Assembly: GCA_030526155.1 (NCBI GenBank)
Contig: JAUNDI010000004.1
Coordinates: 36,384 to 100,383 of the forward strand
Length of the DNA stretch: 64,000 nucleotides
Direction of reading: 5' to 3'
Source of the DNA: Bacteroidia bacterium
GTDB lineage: Bacteria; Bacteroidota; Bacteroidia; Bacteroidales; Marinilabiliaceae
The notes under the pieces were generated by a model. The model was not told the DNA's origin and did not search any database. It worked only from the letters and a program-made list of their open reading frames with translations. This document shows, in pieces, positions 36,768-44,663 of the stretch. The first letter of the stretch is position 1. Each line of letters begins with the position of its first letter. Position numbers and translations under genes: made by a program.

Positions 36768-37907
36768 TTATTTCAACACCTTATTATAGGCATCCATCAA
36801 TCTTTCGGCGAGGATGCGGGGGTGGTATGTTTTCATGGCGAATTCGCGGCCTTCGGTAATGAGGTTTGCGCGGAGAGTATCGTCGGTAAGGATTGTTTGG
36901 ATTTTATTACTTATATCCTCTGGGCTATGAGGGTCGGCTTGGAGGGAGTATGGGCCGCCAGCCTCTACTAGTCCGCTTGTATTGCTAGTCACCACAGGGC
37001 ATCCTTTAAGTAGCGCCTCGACCACGGGGAGACCGAACCCTTCGTAGAAGCTAGGGAAAGCGAAAAGTCGTGCCTTTTGGTATAAGAGATGCAGTTCATC
37101 GTCTTCTATACGATGAGTAGGGAAGATGACGAGGTGTTGGAGGTTATGTTTAGCGATATACTGTTGTACCTCTATCTTGTATGAGCTATCACCACCTACA
37201 GCCACTATAGGAATTTGGATATCCTTAGGGAGGAGTTCGACAGCCTTTACTATGCCGAGAAGGTTTTTGCGTGAGTTGATAGAGCCCACGTATAAGATGA
37301 AATCATCTGGGTATGCTGATAGTACCCTATTAATTTCATCTAGAGATAGCTCGTTATTATCCTCGGTATAGAAATAAGGGTTAACAGGTTGATGAACTAC
37401 ATCTATTCGGCTTTCGTCGACGTTGTAGTATCTGATAATTTCCTGTTTAGTAAAATCGCTGATAGCGATGATGCGGTCGGCATATTTGATAGCATGTTTC
37501 CACTTAAGGTCATATATGTATCTATCCTGCCAGTGGTACATATCTGGGAATGATTTGAATGCCACGTCGTGAATAGTTACGACACTTGGTATATTTCTCT
37601 TTTGGATACCGACAGGTAGTTCGTTGCTAAGGCCGTGGAATAGGTCTATTTTATCTTGGATGAGTCTATTGCTAAGGCGGAATGTGCGCCAAAAGCTACC
37701 ACTCGTATTTTTAGGAGGGAGTATAGTTTTGCAATGCTCCTTATCAAGGTATTGGAGCATTGTGTGATGGTTTTTGATTTTGGGTGTATAGAGATAGTAG
37801 GTATTCTCGGGGTAGTATTGTGTGAGAATATCCATTGAGGTTCGGCTATGATTACCCAACCCTGTGAAGTTATTGTATAGACGTTTTGCGTCGAAACCTA
37901 TGTTCAT
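36768..37907 (-). CDS. Family 4 glycosyltransferase (mannosyltransferase-like)
   Basis: A 379-residue GT-B enzyme of family 4. The N-terminus NIGFDAKRLYNNFTGLGNHSR is typical of the mannosyltransferase-like subgroup (glycine-rich acceptor loop), the centre has LPVGIQKRNIPSVVTIHDVAF and IIAISDFTKQEI, and the C-terminal donor site reads ILYVGSINSRKNL and FPSFYEGFGLPVVEALLKGCP (E-x7-E type). Second gene of a two-gene minus-strand unit, 11 bases after the GT8 gene. Likely acts on the same surface glycan as the plus-strand cluster that ends 76 bases away. Substrate is not readable. Confidence 0.92.
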   Translation of the reverse strand: MNIGFDAKRLYNNFTGLGNHSRTSMDILTQYYPENTYYLYTPKIKNHHTMLQYLDKEHCKTILPPKNTSGSFWRTFRLSNRLIQDKIDLFHGLSNELPVGIQKRNIPSVVTIHDVAFKSFPDMYHWQDRYIYDLKWKHAIKYADRIIAISDFTKQEIIRYYNVDESRIDVVHQPVNPYFYTEDNNELSLDEINRVLSAYPDDFILYVGSINSRKNLLGIVKAVELLPKDIQIPIVAVGGDSSYKIEVQQYIAKHNLQHLVIFPTHRIEDDELHLLYQKARLFAFPSFYEGFGLPVVEALLKGCPVVTSNTSGLVEAGGPYSLQADPHSPEDISNKIQTILTDDTLRANLITEGREFAMKTYHPRILAERLMDAYNKVLK

Positions 37908-37918
37908 TTAGTCGGTCT

Positions 37919-38866
37919 TTATGTAGTTTTATACAAATATTGCGCCAAAAAAGGTATTGTTTGAGGCTTTTTGTACTTAGCCTTTTTTAGATGGATGGAA
38001 TACAATACTTTGCGCATAGTGCGTTTTGTATTAATCTCCCAATTAGAACCTATGTTTATACCATAATTGGCCGCCTTATTTAGATAAATATCACGGAACG
38101 GATTATCGCAGTTATGTTTCCAAGGTTTACGTTTATTAGAGAAGTGGACGATAGCCGGTTTTTGGAGAGCCGACTGGAGGTCTGACATTCGATTTGGTTG
38201 AATATCGGGCTTTTTGAATGTAAAGAAGTCCAGCAGGTTCCATCGGCAAGATATGAAAAGCGTGTGACCGGCGGTCAGCGCATTAAGTATATCTTGGTCG
38301 TGGTGTCGTAAAGAGTTACGATAATTCTCTATGAATGATGCGGCCCTTTGAGTGAAGTTAGACATTCGGAGAGCCTTAAGATTGATTAGAGCAACACCAG
38401 CATTGAAGTAGGAAGCTTCAGGAGAGTATTTTAACTCCTGAGGCTTTTGTGTGTTATAAGGAGGACGCTCTTCTACTGCTGCGACCATGATATTTTGAGA
38501 GTCTAGGTCTATATTCCATAGGTCGGCTATAGAATCAAGCACTAAGATATCGCAATCGAGAAAGAGGACCTTATTGACATTTTGAGGGAGGAGATCGGGC
38601 ATAAAGATGCGTAGGTATGTAGCCACTGATACGTAATCCTTGCGCCACATAGGGAGAGAAGATATGACATTATGGTCTATGTCATAGAAATGGAACGCCA
38701 TTTTGGGATGTTTATTATAGAACTCCTTTTTATGGCAATCATTTAACCCTACATTTATGATGTGGACGGTGAACGATTCGTCTACATTAGACTCCTCCAA
38801 AGAGAACAACATGACGTGAGCGTATGGCACGAACTTTGCGTCGATATTTATAGCTATATCTATCAT
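37919..38866 (-). CDS. Family 8 glycosyltransferase
   Basis: A 315-residue GT-A enzyme of family 8, the group of LPS galactosyl- and glucosyltransferases and general-stress GspA proteins. The metal-binding DxD is in KVLFLDCDILVLDS (D104, D106), and the family segments YFNAGVALINL, HHDQDILNALTAG and AIVHFSNKRKPWKHN (C-terminal HF...KPW site) are present. First gene of the minus-strand pair with its own promoter 28 bases upstream. The C-terminus is Lys-rich and may help membrane association. Confidence 0.93.
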   Translation of the reverse strand: MIDIAINIDAKFVPYAHVMLFSLEESNVDESFTVHIINVGLNDCHKKEFYNKHPKMAFHFYDIDHNVISSLPMWRKDYVSVATYLRIFMPDLLPQNVNKVLFLDCDILVLDSIADLWNIDLDSQNIMVAAVEERPPYNTQKPQELKYSPEASYFNAGVALINLKALRMSNFTQRAASFIENYRNSLRHHDQDILNALTAGHTLFISCRWNLLDFFTFKKPDIQPNRMSDLQSALQKPAIVHFSNKRKPWKHNCDNPFRDIYLNKAANYGINIGSNWEINTKRTMRKVLYSIHLKKAKYKKPQTIPFLAQYLYKTT

Positions 38867-38893
38867 GTTGTAGGATTTGATATAAAATGACTA

Positions 38894-38925
38894 CAAAGTT
38901 GCACATTTTTTATTTAAGAGACAAA
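38894..38925 (-). promoter_or_regulatory. Promoter of the GT8-GT4 unit
   Basis: Minus-strand -7 box CAACTTTG (38894-38901; one mismatch to TAnnTTTG) and -33 TTTG (38922-38925), 20 bases apart. It ends just before the TAG array that begins at 38937. Confidence 0.6.
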
Positions 38926-38936
38926 TAGGGAGATGG

Positions 38937-39148
38937 TAGTTATTCTAGTTATTCTAGATGAACTAGAGGGGCTAGATGAGACTAGAAAGAAGGGCGGGAG
39001 GTCTCTCTTTGCTCGCAGTTTTTTTAGTTATTCTAGTTATTCTAGAGGGACTAGGTGAGACTAGAAAGAAGGGCGGGAAGTCTCTGTTTGCTCGCAGTTT
39101 TTTTAGTTATTCTAGTTATTCTTGATGGACTAGATGGGCTAGATGATG
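38937..39148. repeat. Tandem composite repeat: 9-base TAG arrays joined by TTTGCTCGCAG cores, locus 4
   Basis: Three successive copies of a composite unit start at 38937, 39025 and 39104. Each opens with two TAGTTATTC units followed by further TAG units; the first two copies then run through TAGAAAGAAGGGCGGGA, a TCTCT stretch, TTTGCTCGCAG (39008-39018 and 39087-39097) and a T-run. The periods are 88 and 79 bases, differing by exactly one 9-base unit. No gene is present in 38867-39252. Confidence 0.8.
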
Positions 39149-39252
39149 ATAATAAATGGGCGGCCTATTGAGGCGAATTGTGAGGTGTAGGTGAAATATT
39201 GTATATTAGCGTTCCCAATTTGGGAAAGGAAGACTAATAAAATACATTTACA

Positions 39253-39663
39253 ATGACAGACATAGAGATAAAAGGGAAAGAGCAGGCCCTGACAGCTAAG
39301 CAGCTTGAGGAGTTGTTTCTATCGGTGGAGTGGTCGTCTGGGCACTACCCAGAGAAGTTAGAGATAGCCATGAAGAATTATGAGACAGTATTCACGGCAT
39401 GGGATGGGGAGAAACTAGTGGGGCTGATAAGTGCCATGGACGATGGTATTATGACAGCGTATATTCACTACCTACTTGTGCGACCAGAGTATCATGGCAA
39501 GGGAATAGGAAAGAGCCTTTTGGAGAAGGTCAAGGAGAAGTATAGCGACTACCTAAGAATAGCGCTAGCAGCCTATAATAAAGAGTGTGGCTTTTATGAG
39601 AGATGCGGCTTTAAGAAAGCGCAAGATGAGACACCGATGTTCATCACCAGCCTATGGACATAG
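39253..39663 (+). CDS. GNAT family N-acetyltransferase
   Basis: A 136-residue acetyl-CoA-dependent acetyltransferase. The acetyl-CoA loop is LVRPEYHGKGIGKSLLEKV (motif A, Q/R-x-x-G-x-G), about residues 75-95, followed by the AAYNKECGFYERCGFKKA motif B segment typical of small GNATs. The first 20 residues are charged and without signal peptide, so it is cytoplasmic. The ATG at 39253 has GGAAAGGAAG 22 bases upstream. A membrane protein gene follows 18 bases later, probably in the same transcript. Substrate unknown. Confidence 0.9.
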   Translation: MTDIEIKGKEQALTAKQLEELFLSVEWSSGHYPEKLEIAMKNYETVFTAWDGEKLVGLISAMDDGIMTAYIHYLLVRPEYHGKGIGKSLLEKVKEKYSDYLRIALAAYNKECGFYERCGFKKAQDETPMFITSLWT

Positions 39664-39681
39664 AAGATTAACTAAATAGAT

Positions 39682-40440
39682 ATGAGAAAGAACATAATAA
39701 TCTCATTTATTTGGCAGCATGTACTATTGTTACTATCACTATATGTGATGACATTAGGAGTAGCAGTTTGTGTAAGGAGTCAGCTTGGCTCGAGCGTTAT
39801 TTCTACGATACCCTACGTAATGGCATCAGCAGGCACCATTATAGATGGTGTACCATCATTGACCATTGGCGGTTATACCATAATAATGAACGCCATATTT
39901 GTGGCGGCACAGATAATGATATTACGCAGGAAATTTGAGTGGGTACAGCTATTTCAGCTTGTGATAGGCTTCTTCTTCGGCATGCTCATAGACCTAAATA
40001 TGGCGGTAACAGAGTGGCTAGAATCTAGCGACCTATGGATAAACGCGCTTGTACAAATAGCAGGCTGTAGCATATTAGGCATTGGCATAGCCATGGAGGT
40101 AAAATGCGGCTCGGTGACCATGCCTGGAGAAGGCATTACCATTGCCATACACAAGATAACAGGGTGGCCATTCCCCAAGGCAAAGATTAGAGTAGACATT
40201 ACTTTAGTAGCCATAGCAGTAGTACTATGCTTTGTACTATTAGGCTCATGGCAGTGGCAGATAGTAGGAGTAGGCACGCTATTTGCGATGGTATATGTAG
40301 GCATAGTAGTACGCATGGTAAATAGACACCTTGATTGGTTTGACAGACTATTAAGTTACAAGCCAGGCTTTAGGCGATATGTATACGGATTAGCAAGATT
40401 GATAAAAGGAGGAGACAATAGGCAAGATAGGAGATCATAG
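39682..40440 (+). CDS. YczE/YyaS/YitT-type membrane protein (DUF6198)
   Basis: A 252-residue inner membrane protein with about five or six helices (segments near 10-32, 45-75, 80-105, 120-145, 165-205). The conserved features are the N-terminal LGVAVCVRSQLGSSVISTIPYV and the central GCGS-type loop MEVKCGSVTMPGEGITIAI. Members of this family are of unknown function; Bacillus YczE is linked to surfactin production regulation, which says little here. It follows the GNAT gene by 18 bases. The C-terminal tail is basic (YGLARLIKGGDNRQDRRS). Confidence 0.75.
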   Translation: MRKNIIISFIWQHVLLLLSLYVMTLGVAVCVRSQLGSSVISTIPYVMASAGTIIDGVPSLTIGGYTIIMNAIFVAAQIMILRRKFEWVQLFQLVIGFFFGMLIDLNMAVTEWLESSDLWINALVQIAGCSILGIGIAMEVKCGSVTMPGEGITIAIHKITGWPFPKAKIRVDITLVAIAVVLCFVLLGSWQWQIVGVGTLFAMVYVGIVVRMVNRHLDWFDRLLSYKPGFRRYVYGLARLIKGGDNRQDRRS

Positions 40441-40497
40441 GCCTACAAGACATCCGCTTGGTAAAATAGAGGAACTACCCTAGTATTATAAGTATTT

Positions 40498-40580
40498 GTG
40501 TTGTGTTTCAATTCATTTAACTAAAAACGAACAACCCGGATAGGCGAGCCTTCGTTTAACCCGACAAACAGAAACAACAC
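40498..40580 (+). other. Nested inverted repeats upstream of the sigma factor gene
   Basis: An outer pairing joins GTGTTGTGTTTC (40498-40509) with GAAACAACAC (40571-40580); inside it AAACGAA (40525-40531) pairs with TTCGTTT (40551-40557), with GGCGAGCC at the tip. No ORF lies in 40441-40726. It may be a structured part of the sigma factor leader or a small RNA; no matching promoter or T-run was found. The rest of the gap is A/T-rich with no clear -7 box. Confidence 0.35.
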
Positions 40581-40726
40581 TATTTACAACCTATTTTACC
40601 AATCTAGTTACCTATAGTTAATTAACGTTAAATATTATACAAATAGTCCGTTTTCTGTAACATTACAGAGCGGTCATTTCGTATAAGACAGCGTTAAACA
40701 AGGGTAACAAACAGTTTTAAGGGAAT

Positions 40727-41587
40727 ATGAGACAACTTAAGATTACAAAATCGATTACTAATCGTGAGAGTGCTTCACTAGACAAGTATTTACAGGAAAT
40801 TGGCCGAGAGGAACTGATTACTGTAGAGGAGGAGGTAGAGCTAGCTCAGCGTATTAAGCAAGGAGATGAGCGAGCACTAGAGAAGCTTACTCGTGCTAAT
40901 CTTCGTTTTGTGGTATCTGTGGCGAAGCAGTATCAGAATCAGGGTTTAAGTTTGCCAGACCTTATTAACGAGGGTAACCTCGGTTTGATTAAGGCAGCAG
41001 AGAAGTTTGATGAGACAAGAGGCTTCAAATTTATCTCGTATGCTGTTTGGTGGATTCGTCAGTCGATTCTTCAAGCCTTGGCAGAGCAGTCGCGTATTGT
41101 GCGTCTTCCATTGAATCAGGTAGGCTCACTTAACAAGATTAACAAGGCATTCAACAAATTTGAGCAAGAGAACGAGCGCAGACCATCTGCGGAAGAGCTA
41201 GCGGACCAGCTAGACTTACCAGCAGACAAAGTAGCAGATACGCTTCGTGTATCAGGTCGTCACATCTCAGTAGACGCTCCATTTGTAGAGGGTGAGGATA
41301 ACAACCTACTTGATGTGCTTGTAAATAACGACTCTCCAAATGCAGACCGCCAGCTAATCAATGAGTCACTTTCTCGTGAGATAGAGCGTGCACTTTCTAC
41401 GCTTACGGAGCGTGAGAGCGACATTGTGAAGTTGTTCTTTGGCATAGGTTGTCAAGAGATGACCTTAGAAGAGATAGGCGAGCGATTTGGTCTTACAAGA
41501 GAGCGTGTTCGTCAGATTAAGGAGAAAGCGATTCGTCGCCTACGTCACAATTCCCGCAGCAAGCTTTTGAAGTCTTACCTCGGTTAA
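40727..41587 (+). CDS. rpoD: Primary RNA polymerase sigma factor (sigma-70, Bacteroidetes RpoD/SigA)
   Basis: The 286-residue housekeeping sigma factor of Bacteroidetes, shorter than the proteobacterial form because it lacks region 1.1 and the non-conserved insert. Region 1.2 starts near residue 15 ([16 protein letters not shown]), region 2 includes [20 protein letters not shown] and [15 protein letters not shown], region 3 follows, and region 4 is [25 protein letters not shown] with the -33 recognition helix. It should direct transcription from the TTTG/TAnnTTTG promoters seen throughout this window. It stands alone with a strong terminator. Confidence 0.96.
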   Translation: MRQLKITKSITNRESASLDKYLQEIGREELITVEEEVELAQRIKQGDERALEKLTRANLRFVVSVAKQYQNQGLSLPDLINEGNLGLIKAAEKFDETRGFKFISYAVWWIRQSILQALAEQSRIVRLPLNQVGSLNKINKAFNKFEQENERRPSAEELADQLDLPADKVADTLRVSGRHISVDAPFVEGEDNNLLDVLVNNDSPNADRQLINESLSREIERALSTLTERESDIVKLFFGIGCQEMTLEEIGERFGLTRERVRQIKEKAIRRLRHNSRSKLLKSYLG

Positions 41588-41609
41588 TAATTACCGATAA
41601 TAATATAAG

Positions 41610-41646
41610 GCTACAAGGTGTTTTGATTACACTTTGTAGCTTTTTT
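41610..41646 (+). terminator. Terminator of rpoD
   Basis: GCTACAAGGTG pairs with CACTTTGTAGC (one G-T pair) around a 9-base loop, followed by TTTTTTG. Confidence 0.92.
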
Positions 41647-41649
41647 GTT

Positions 41650-41657
41650 TATCTTTG
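41650..41657 (+). promoter_or_regulatory. -7 box of the cyclophilin cluster
   Basis: TATCTTTG, a perfect TAnnTTTG, overlaps the end of the rpoD terminator tail and ends five bases before the ATG at 41663, so the mRNA may be leaderless. No TTTG lies at the usual 19-20 base distance. Confidence 0.55.
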
Positions 41658-41662
41658 TGCTC

Positions 41663-42490
41663 ATGAAACATTTTGTTACTACGATATTAGTTGTACTATT
41701 ACTAAGTATAGTTGGCGTATCATGCGCCACATCCAATAACGGCACATCCCTTGTTCGTATCAACACACCATACGGCATGATGGTTGCCCGACTATATAAT
41801 GAGACACCTCTACACAAAGAGAACTTCTTAGGCTTGGTACGCAATGGCGAATATGACTCGCTACTATTTCACAGAGTAATAAAAGGCTTCATGATACAAG
41901 GAGGAGACCCAACCTCGAGGAATGCGCAACCATATGCACAGTTAGGAACGAACCAAATAGGCGGTCCGATCGATGCAGAGATAGTACATCCGAAGTATTT
42001 TCACAAACGTGGAGCCCTAGCAGCAGCTAGAAAAGGAGATGCTGTGAACCCAAATAAGATGTCATCTGGCTCACAGTTTTACATTGTTCAAGGTGAGGTA
42101 TATTCAGATTCGCTATTGAACGATTATGAGATACGAATAAACAATCGTATTCGTCAGCAGATATTCCGCAAAATAGAGCCAGAGTATGCAGACTCCCTAA
42201 AATACTACCAGCAAAATGGTCTACAAGAGAAACTCATAGACCTACAGATAGCAATAATGGGCAGAGTAGAGGAGGAACTTGAGAAACGCGGTCAGTACAA
42301 ATTTACCAACGAGCAGCGTGAGGCCTACACCACAATAGGCGGCACACCTCATCTAGATGGAGAATACACAGTATTTGGAGAGATTATAGAAGGTTGGGAG
42401 GTTATAGATTCCATAGCAGCGCAACCTGTATACAGTCCGGGTGACAGACCAGTAAAAGACATCTGGATGACAATGGAGATTATCGAATAG
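41663..42490 (+). CDS. Cyclophilin-type peptidyl-prolyl isomerase, lipoprotein
   Basis: A 275-residue exported PPIase, first of three in a row. The ATG at 41663 (MKHFVTTILVVLL) gives a lipoprotein signal with lipobox GVSC; a start six codons earlier lies in the promoter. Cyclophilin active-site residues are in LFHRVIKGFMIQGG (Arg, Phe, Gln) and GSQFYIV. Between SQFYIV and the GGTPHLDGEYTVFGEI end segment there is an extra charged helical stretch of about 75 residues that ordinary bacterial cyclophilins (about 165 residues) lack. Probably anchored in a periplasm-facing membrane and helping fold outer membrane or secreted proteins. Confidence 0.9.
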   Translation: MKHFVTTILVVLLLSIVGVSCATSNNGTSLVRINTPYGMMVARLYNETPLHKENFLGLVRNGEYDSLLFHRVIKGFMIQGGDPTSRNAQPYAQLGTNQIGGPIDAEIVHPKYFHKRGALAAARKGDAVNPNKMSSGSQFYIVQGEVYSDSLLNDYEIRINNRIRQQIFRKIEPEYADSLKYYQQNGLQEKLIDLQIAIMGRVEEELEKRGQYKFTNEQREAYTTIGGTPHLDGEYTVFGEIIEGWEVIDSIAAQPVYSPGDRPVKDIWMTMEIIE

Positions 42491-42505
42491 TAAAAAAGAG
42501 AAATT

Positions 42506-43309
42506 ATGTATCGCTATATTATCTGTTTTGTTCTTTCAATAATAGTCCTACAATTTGATTCTGAGGCTCAGAAGGTAAGAGTCAGAATCCATACAAATAT
42601 GGGAGACATGGTAGCGATGCTATATGACGACACCCCAAAGCATCGTAATGAGTTCATCAAATTGGTACAAGAGAAACATTTTGATGGCACACTATTCTAT
42701 AGAGTAGTAAAGAACTTCGTCATCCAAGGCGGTTCGTCAGACTCTAAAAACGCCAAACCTGGTCAGCACATAGGCTACGGCGACGAAGCAGATAATATAG
42801 ACTCAGAGTTCACCAAGAAGCGCTTCCATAAATTTGGCGCATTATGTGCGCCACGCCAGCCTGACAAAGTGAATATGCTCAAGACATCAGACATATCACA
42901 ATTCTACATAGTAAAAGGGCAAGTGGTAGCCGACTCTATACTCACCCTTATGGAGAAGAGAGTGAACAACCCTATAAAGAAGAAACTCCATGAGACATAC
43001 CACTACCCCCACAAACAACGCTTAGCAGAGCTAAAGGCAACTGACAAAAAAGCCTACAATGCTCTAGCCAAAGAGATAAAAGAGAAGATAGAATTTGAGT
43101 ATCGTATATCAGACTACTTAGAATTCACCCAGGAACAACGCGAAGCCTACACGACCATAGGAGGAACGCCCGATTTGGATGGTGAATATACGGTATTTGG
43201 CGAGCTAATTTCAGGCTTCGATGTACTGCGTAAGATAAGCACGTTGAAGACCGACAAGAATGATAGACCGCTACAAGATGTACGAATGACTATTACCATT
43301 GAAGATTAA
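42506..43309 (+). CDS. Cyclophilin-type peptidyl-prolyl isomerase, periplasmic
   Basis: A 267-residue PPIase, second of the trio. It has a plain signal peptide (YIICFVLSIIVLQFDSEAQ) and no lipobox. Active-site segments are LFYRVVKNFVIQGG and ISQFYIVKG; the end segment GGTPDLDGEYTVFGELISG is shared with its neighbours. Like the first protein it has a Lys/Glu-rich helical insertion of about 70 residues between SQFYIV and EQREAYTTIGG. It starts 15 bases after the first gene and ends 27 bases before the third start, so all three should be one transcript. Tandem duplication is the likely origin. Confidence 0.9.
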   Translation: MYRYIICFVLSIIVLQFDSEAQKVRVRIHTNMGDMVAMLYDDTPKHRNEFIKLVQEKHFDGTLFYRVVKNFVIQGGSSDSKNAKPGQHIGYGDEADNIDSEFTKKRFHKFGALCAPRQPDKVNMLKTSDISQFYIVKGQVVADSILTLMEKRVNNPIKKKLHETYHYPHKQRLAELKATDKKAYNALAKEIKEKIEFEYRISDYLEFTQEQREAYTTIGGTPDLDGEYTVFGELISGFDVLRKISTLKTDKNDRPLQDVRMTITIED

Positions 43310-43336
43310 TAACTATTGAAGGTAACACACACACCC

Positions 43337-44596
43337 ATGCAGTTACGTTATTTCGTTTTAACAATAATAGCTACTCTCATGCTCTCAGCATGTAACACAT
43401 CGACATCGGAGCAAGAGAAGCCACAAGTGATAAAGCCCGACTATTCTGAGCGGAACAAGAACGCTATGGCACATATCATAGCGTATGATGTCTATGGCTC
43501 ATTTTTAGGCGAGGCCAATGGAGTATATGTAGCCCCAGATATTGTACTAACCACAATGTCGTGGATAAAAGGGGCACAGAAAGCCAAGCTAAATCCGATA
43601 GGTAGCAAACAGACATTCAATGTATTTGGATTCTCAGCATATAATATAGATGACGATATAGTAGCCCTACGAGTAGAGCGCAAGGTATCATCAGACAAAC
43701 TACCACCTATAGTCAACATTGACGCCATAGCAGGTAAAGGACTCCACTACCTGACTGTTGACAATCGCAAACGCATAGTAAAGAACAACATTGATATAGA
43801 CACATTAGGGGTAATTACTACATCTATACCAAGTGGTACACCAATATTCGATGAAGATGGATGCATATATGGCATGGTGGGGCGTAATAACGACCTAATA
43901 ACAGCATCAACCATCAAAGAAATACTTCCTCGTGTCAATAACATCCACGAGAGTATATACCAAATGCGACTAAAGAGCAATAAGGTATACCCTAAGGCAT
44001 CAACCATAGCAGGATTTACACTCAACACCTCAATGGGCAAAATATCCATGCGTCTATTTGACGAGACTATTGAGTATAAAGAGAATATTATTAGGCTTGT
44101 GACCGACCACTTCTATGATAGCCTATTAGTACATCGAGTACTAGAGAACTACCTTATACAAACAGGAGCAGCAGATAGTCGCAACGCAGGACCAGATGCC
44201 CAAGTAGGCTGGCAAGGTCCGGGTTATACCATACCAATGCATATAGTACCAACACTATTCCACAAGCGAGGCATGGTAGCCGCTAGTAAGTTACCACAAG
44301 ACCACAATAGCAGTAATCGCTCTGACGGTTCGCAATTTTACATAGTAGCAGGCAGAACATTCTCGAATAAAGATCTAGACGATATAGAGAAAGAGTACCA
44401 TAAGAAGTTCTCTCCTGCACAACGAGAAGCATATACGACAGTGGGCGGAGCCCCATACCTTGATGGCGACTATACGGTATTTGCCGAAGTAACATCAGGA
44501 ATGGATGTCGTAGATAAAATAGCTGCGCTACCTCTAAATGGAGATAGGCCAATAAAAGATGTCCGTATATACAAAGCGACATTAATTCGTAAGTAA
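43337..44596 (+). CDS. Lipoprotein with degenerate trypsin-like domain fused to a cyclophilin domain
   Basis: A 419-residue protein. The ATG at 43337 gives a lipoprotein signal (lipobox LSAC). Residues about 30-215 resemble a trypsin/HtrA-like fold: GVYVAPDIVLTT (where proteases have VLTAAH, here no His), DDDIVALRV, and SIPSGTPIFDEDGCIYGMVG (in place of GNSGGPL...G). The catalytic triad is thus not intact and it is probably inactive. Residues about 225-419 are a cyclophilin domain with VHRVLENYLIQTG (IQTG instead of IQGG) and GSQFYIVAG, with a shorter insertion than its two neighbours. Third gene of the trio. A scaffold or chaperone role is inference. Confidence 0.78.
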   Translation: MQLRYFVLTIIATLMLSACNTSTSEQEKPQVIKPDYSERNKNAMAHIIAYDVYGSFLGEANGVYVAPDIVLTTMSWIKGAQKAKLNPIGSKQTFNVFGFSAYNIDDDIVALRVERKVSSDKLPPIVNIDAIAGKGLHYLTVDNRKRIVKNNIDIDTLGVITTSIPSGTPIFDEDGCIYGMVGRNNDLITASTIKEILPRVNNIHESIYQMRLKSNKVYPKASTIAGFTLNTSMGKISMRLFDETIEYKENIIRLVTDHFYDSLLVHRVLENYLIQTGAADSRNAGPDAQVGWQGPGYTIPMHIVPTLFHKRGMVAASKLPQDHNSSNRSDGSQFYIVAGRTFSNKDLDDIEKEYHKKFSPAQREAYTTVGGAPYLDGDYTVFAEVTSGMDVVDKIAALPLNGDRPIKDVRIYKATLIRK

Positions 44597-44663
44597 ATTT
44601 CGTAACAACATCTACACAGTATCGTAATATATAACAGTTTTTAACAATAAATCAAGTTTTGTC

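Noticed and set aside
36768-38866. Genomic island or mobile glycan locus
   Set aside because: The glycosyltransferase region is somewhat A/T-rich and uses AGA/AGG, but there is no integrase, tRNA target, direct repeat pair or transposase; the mscS-type gene has the same codon habit.
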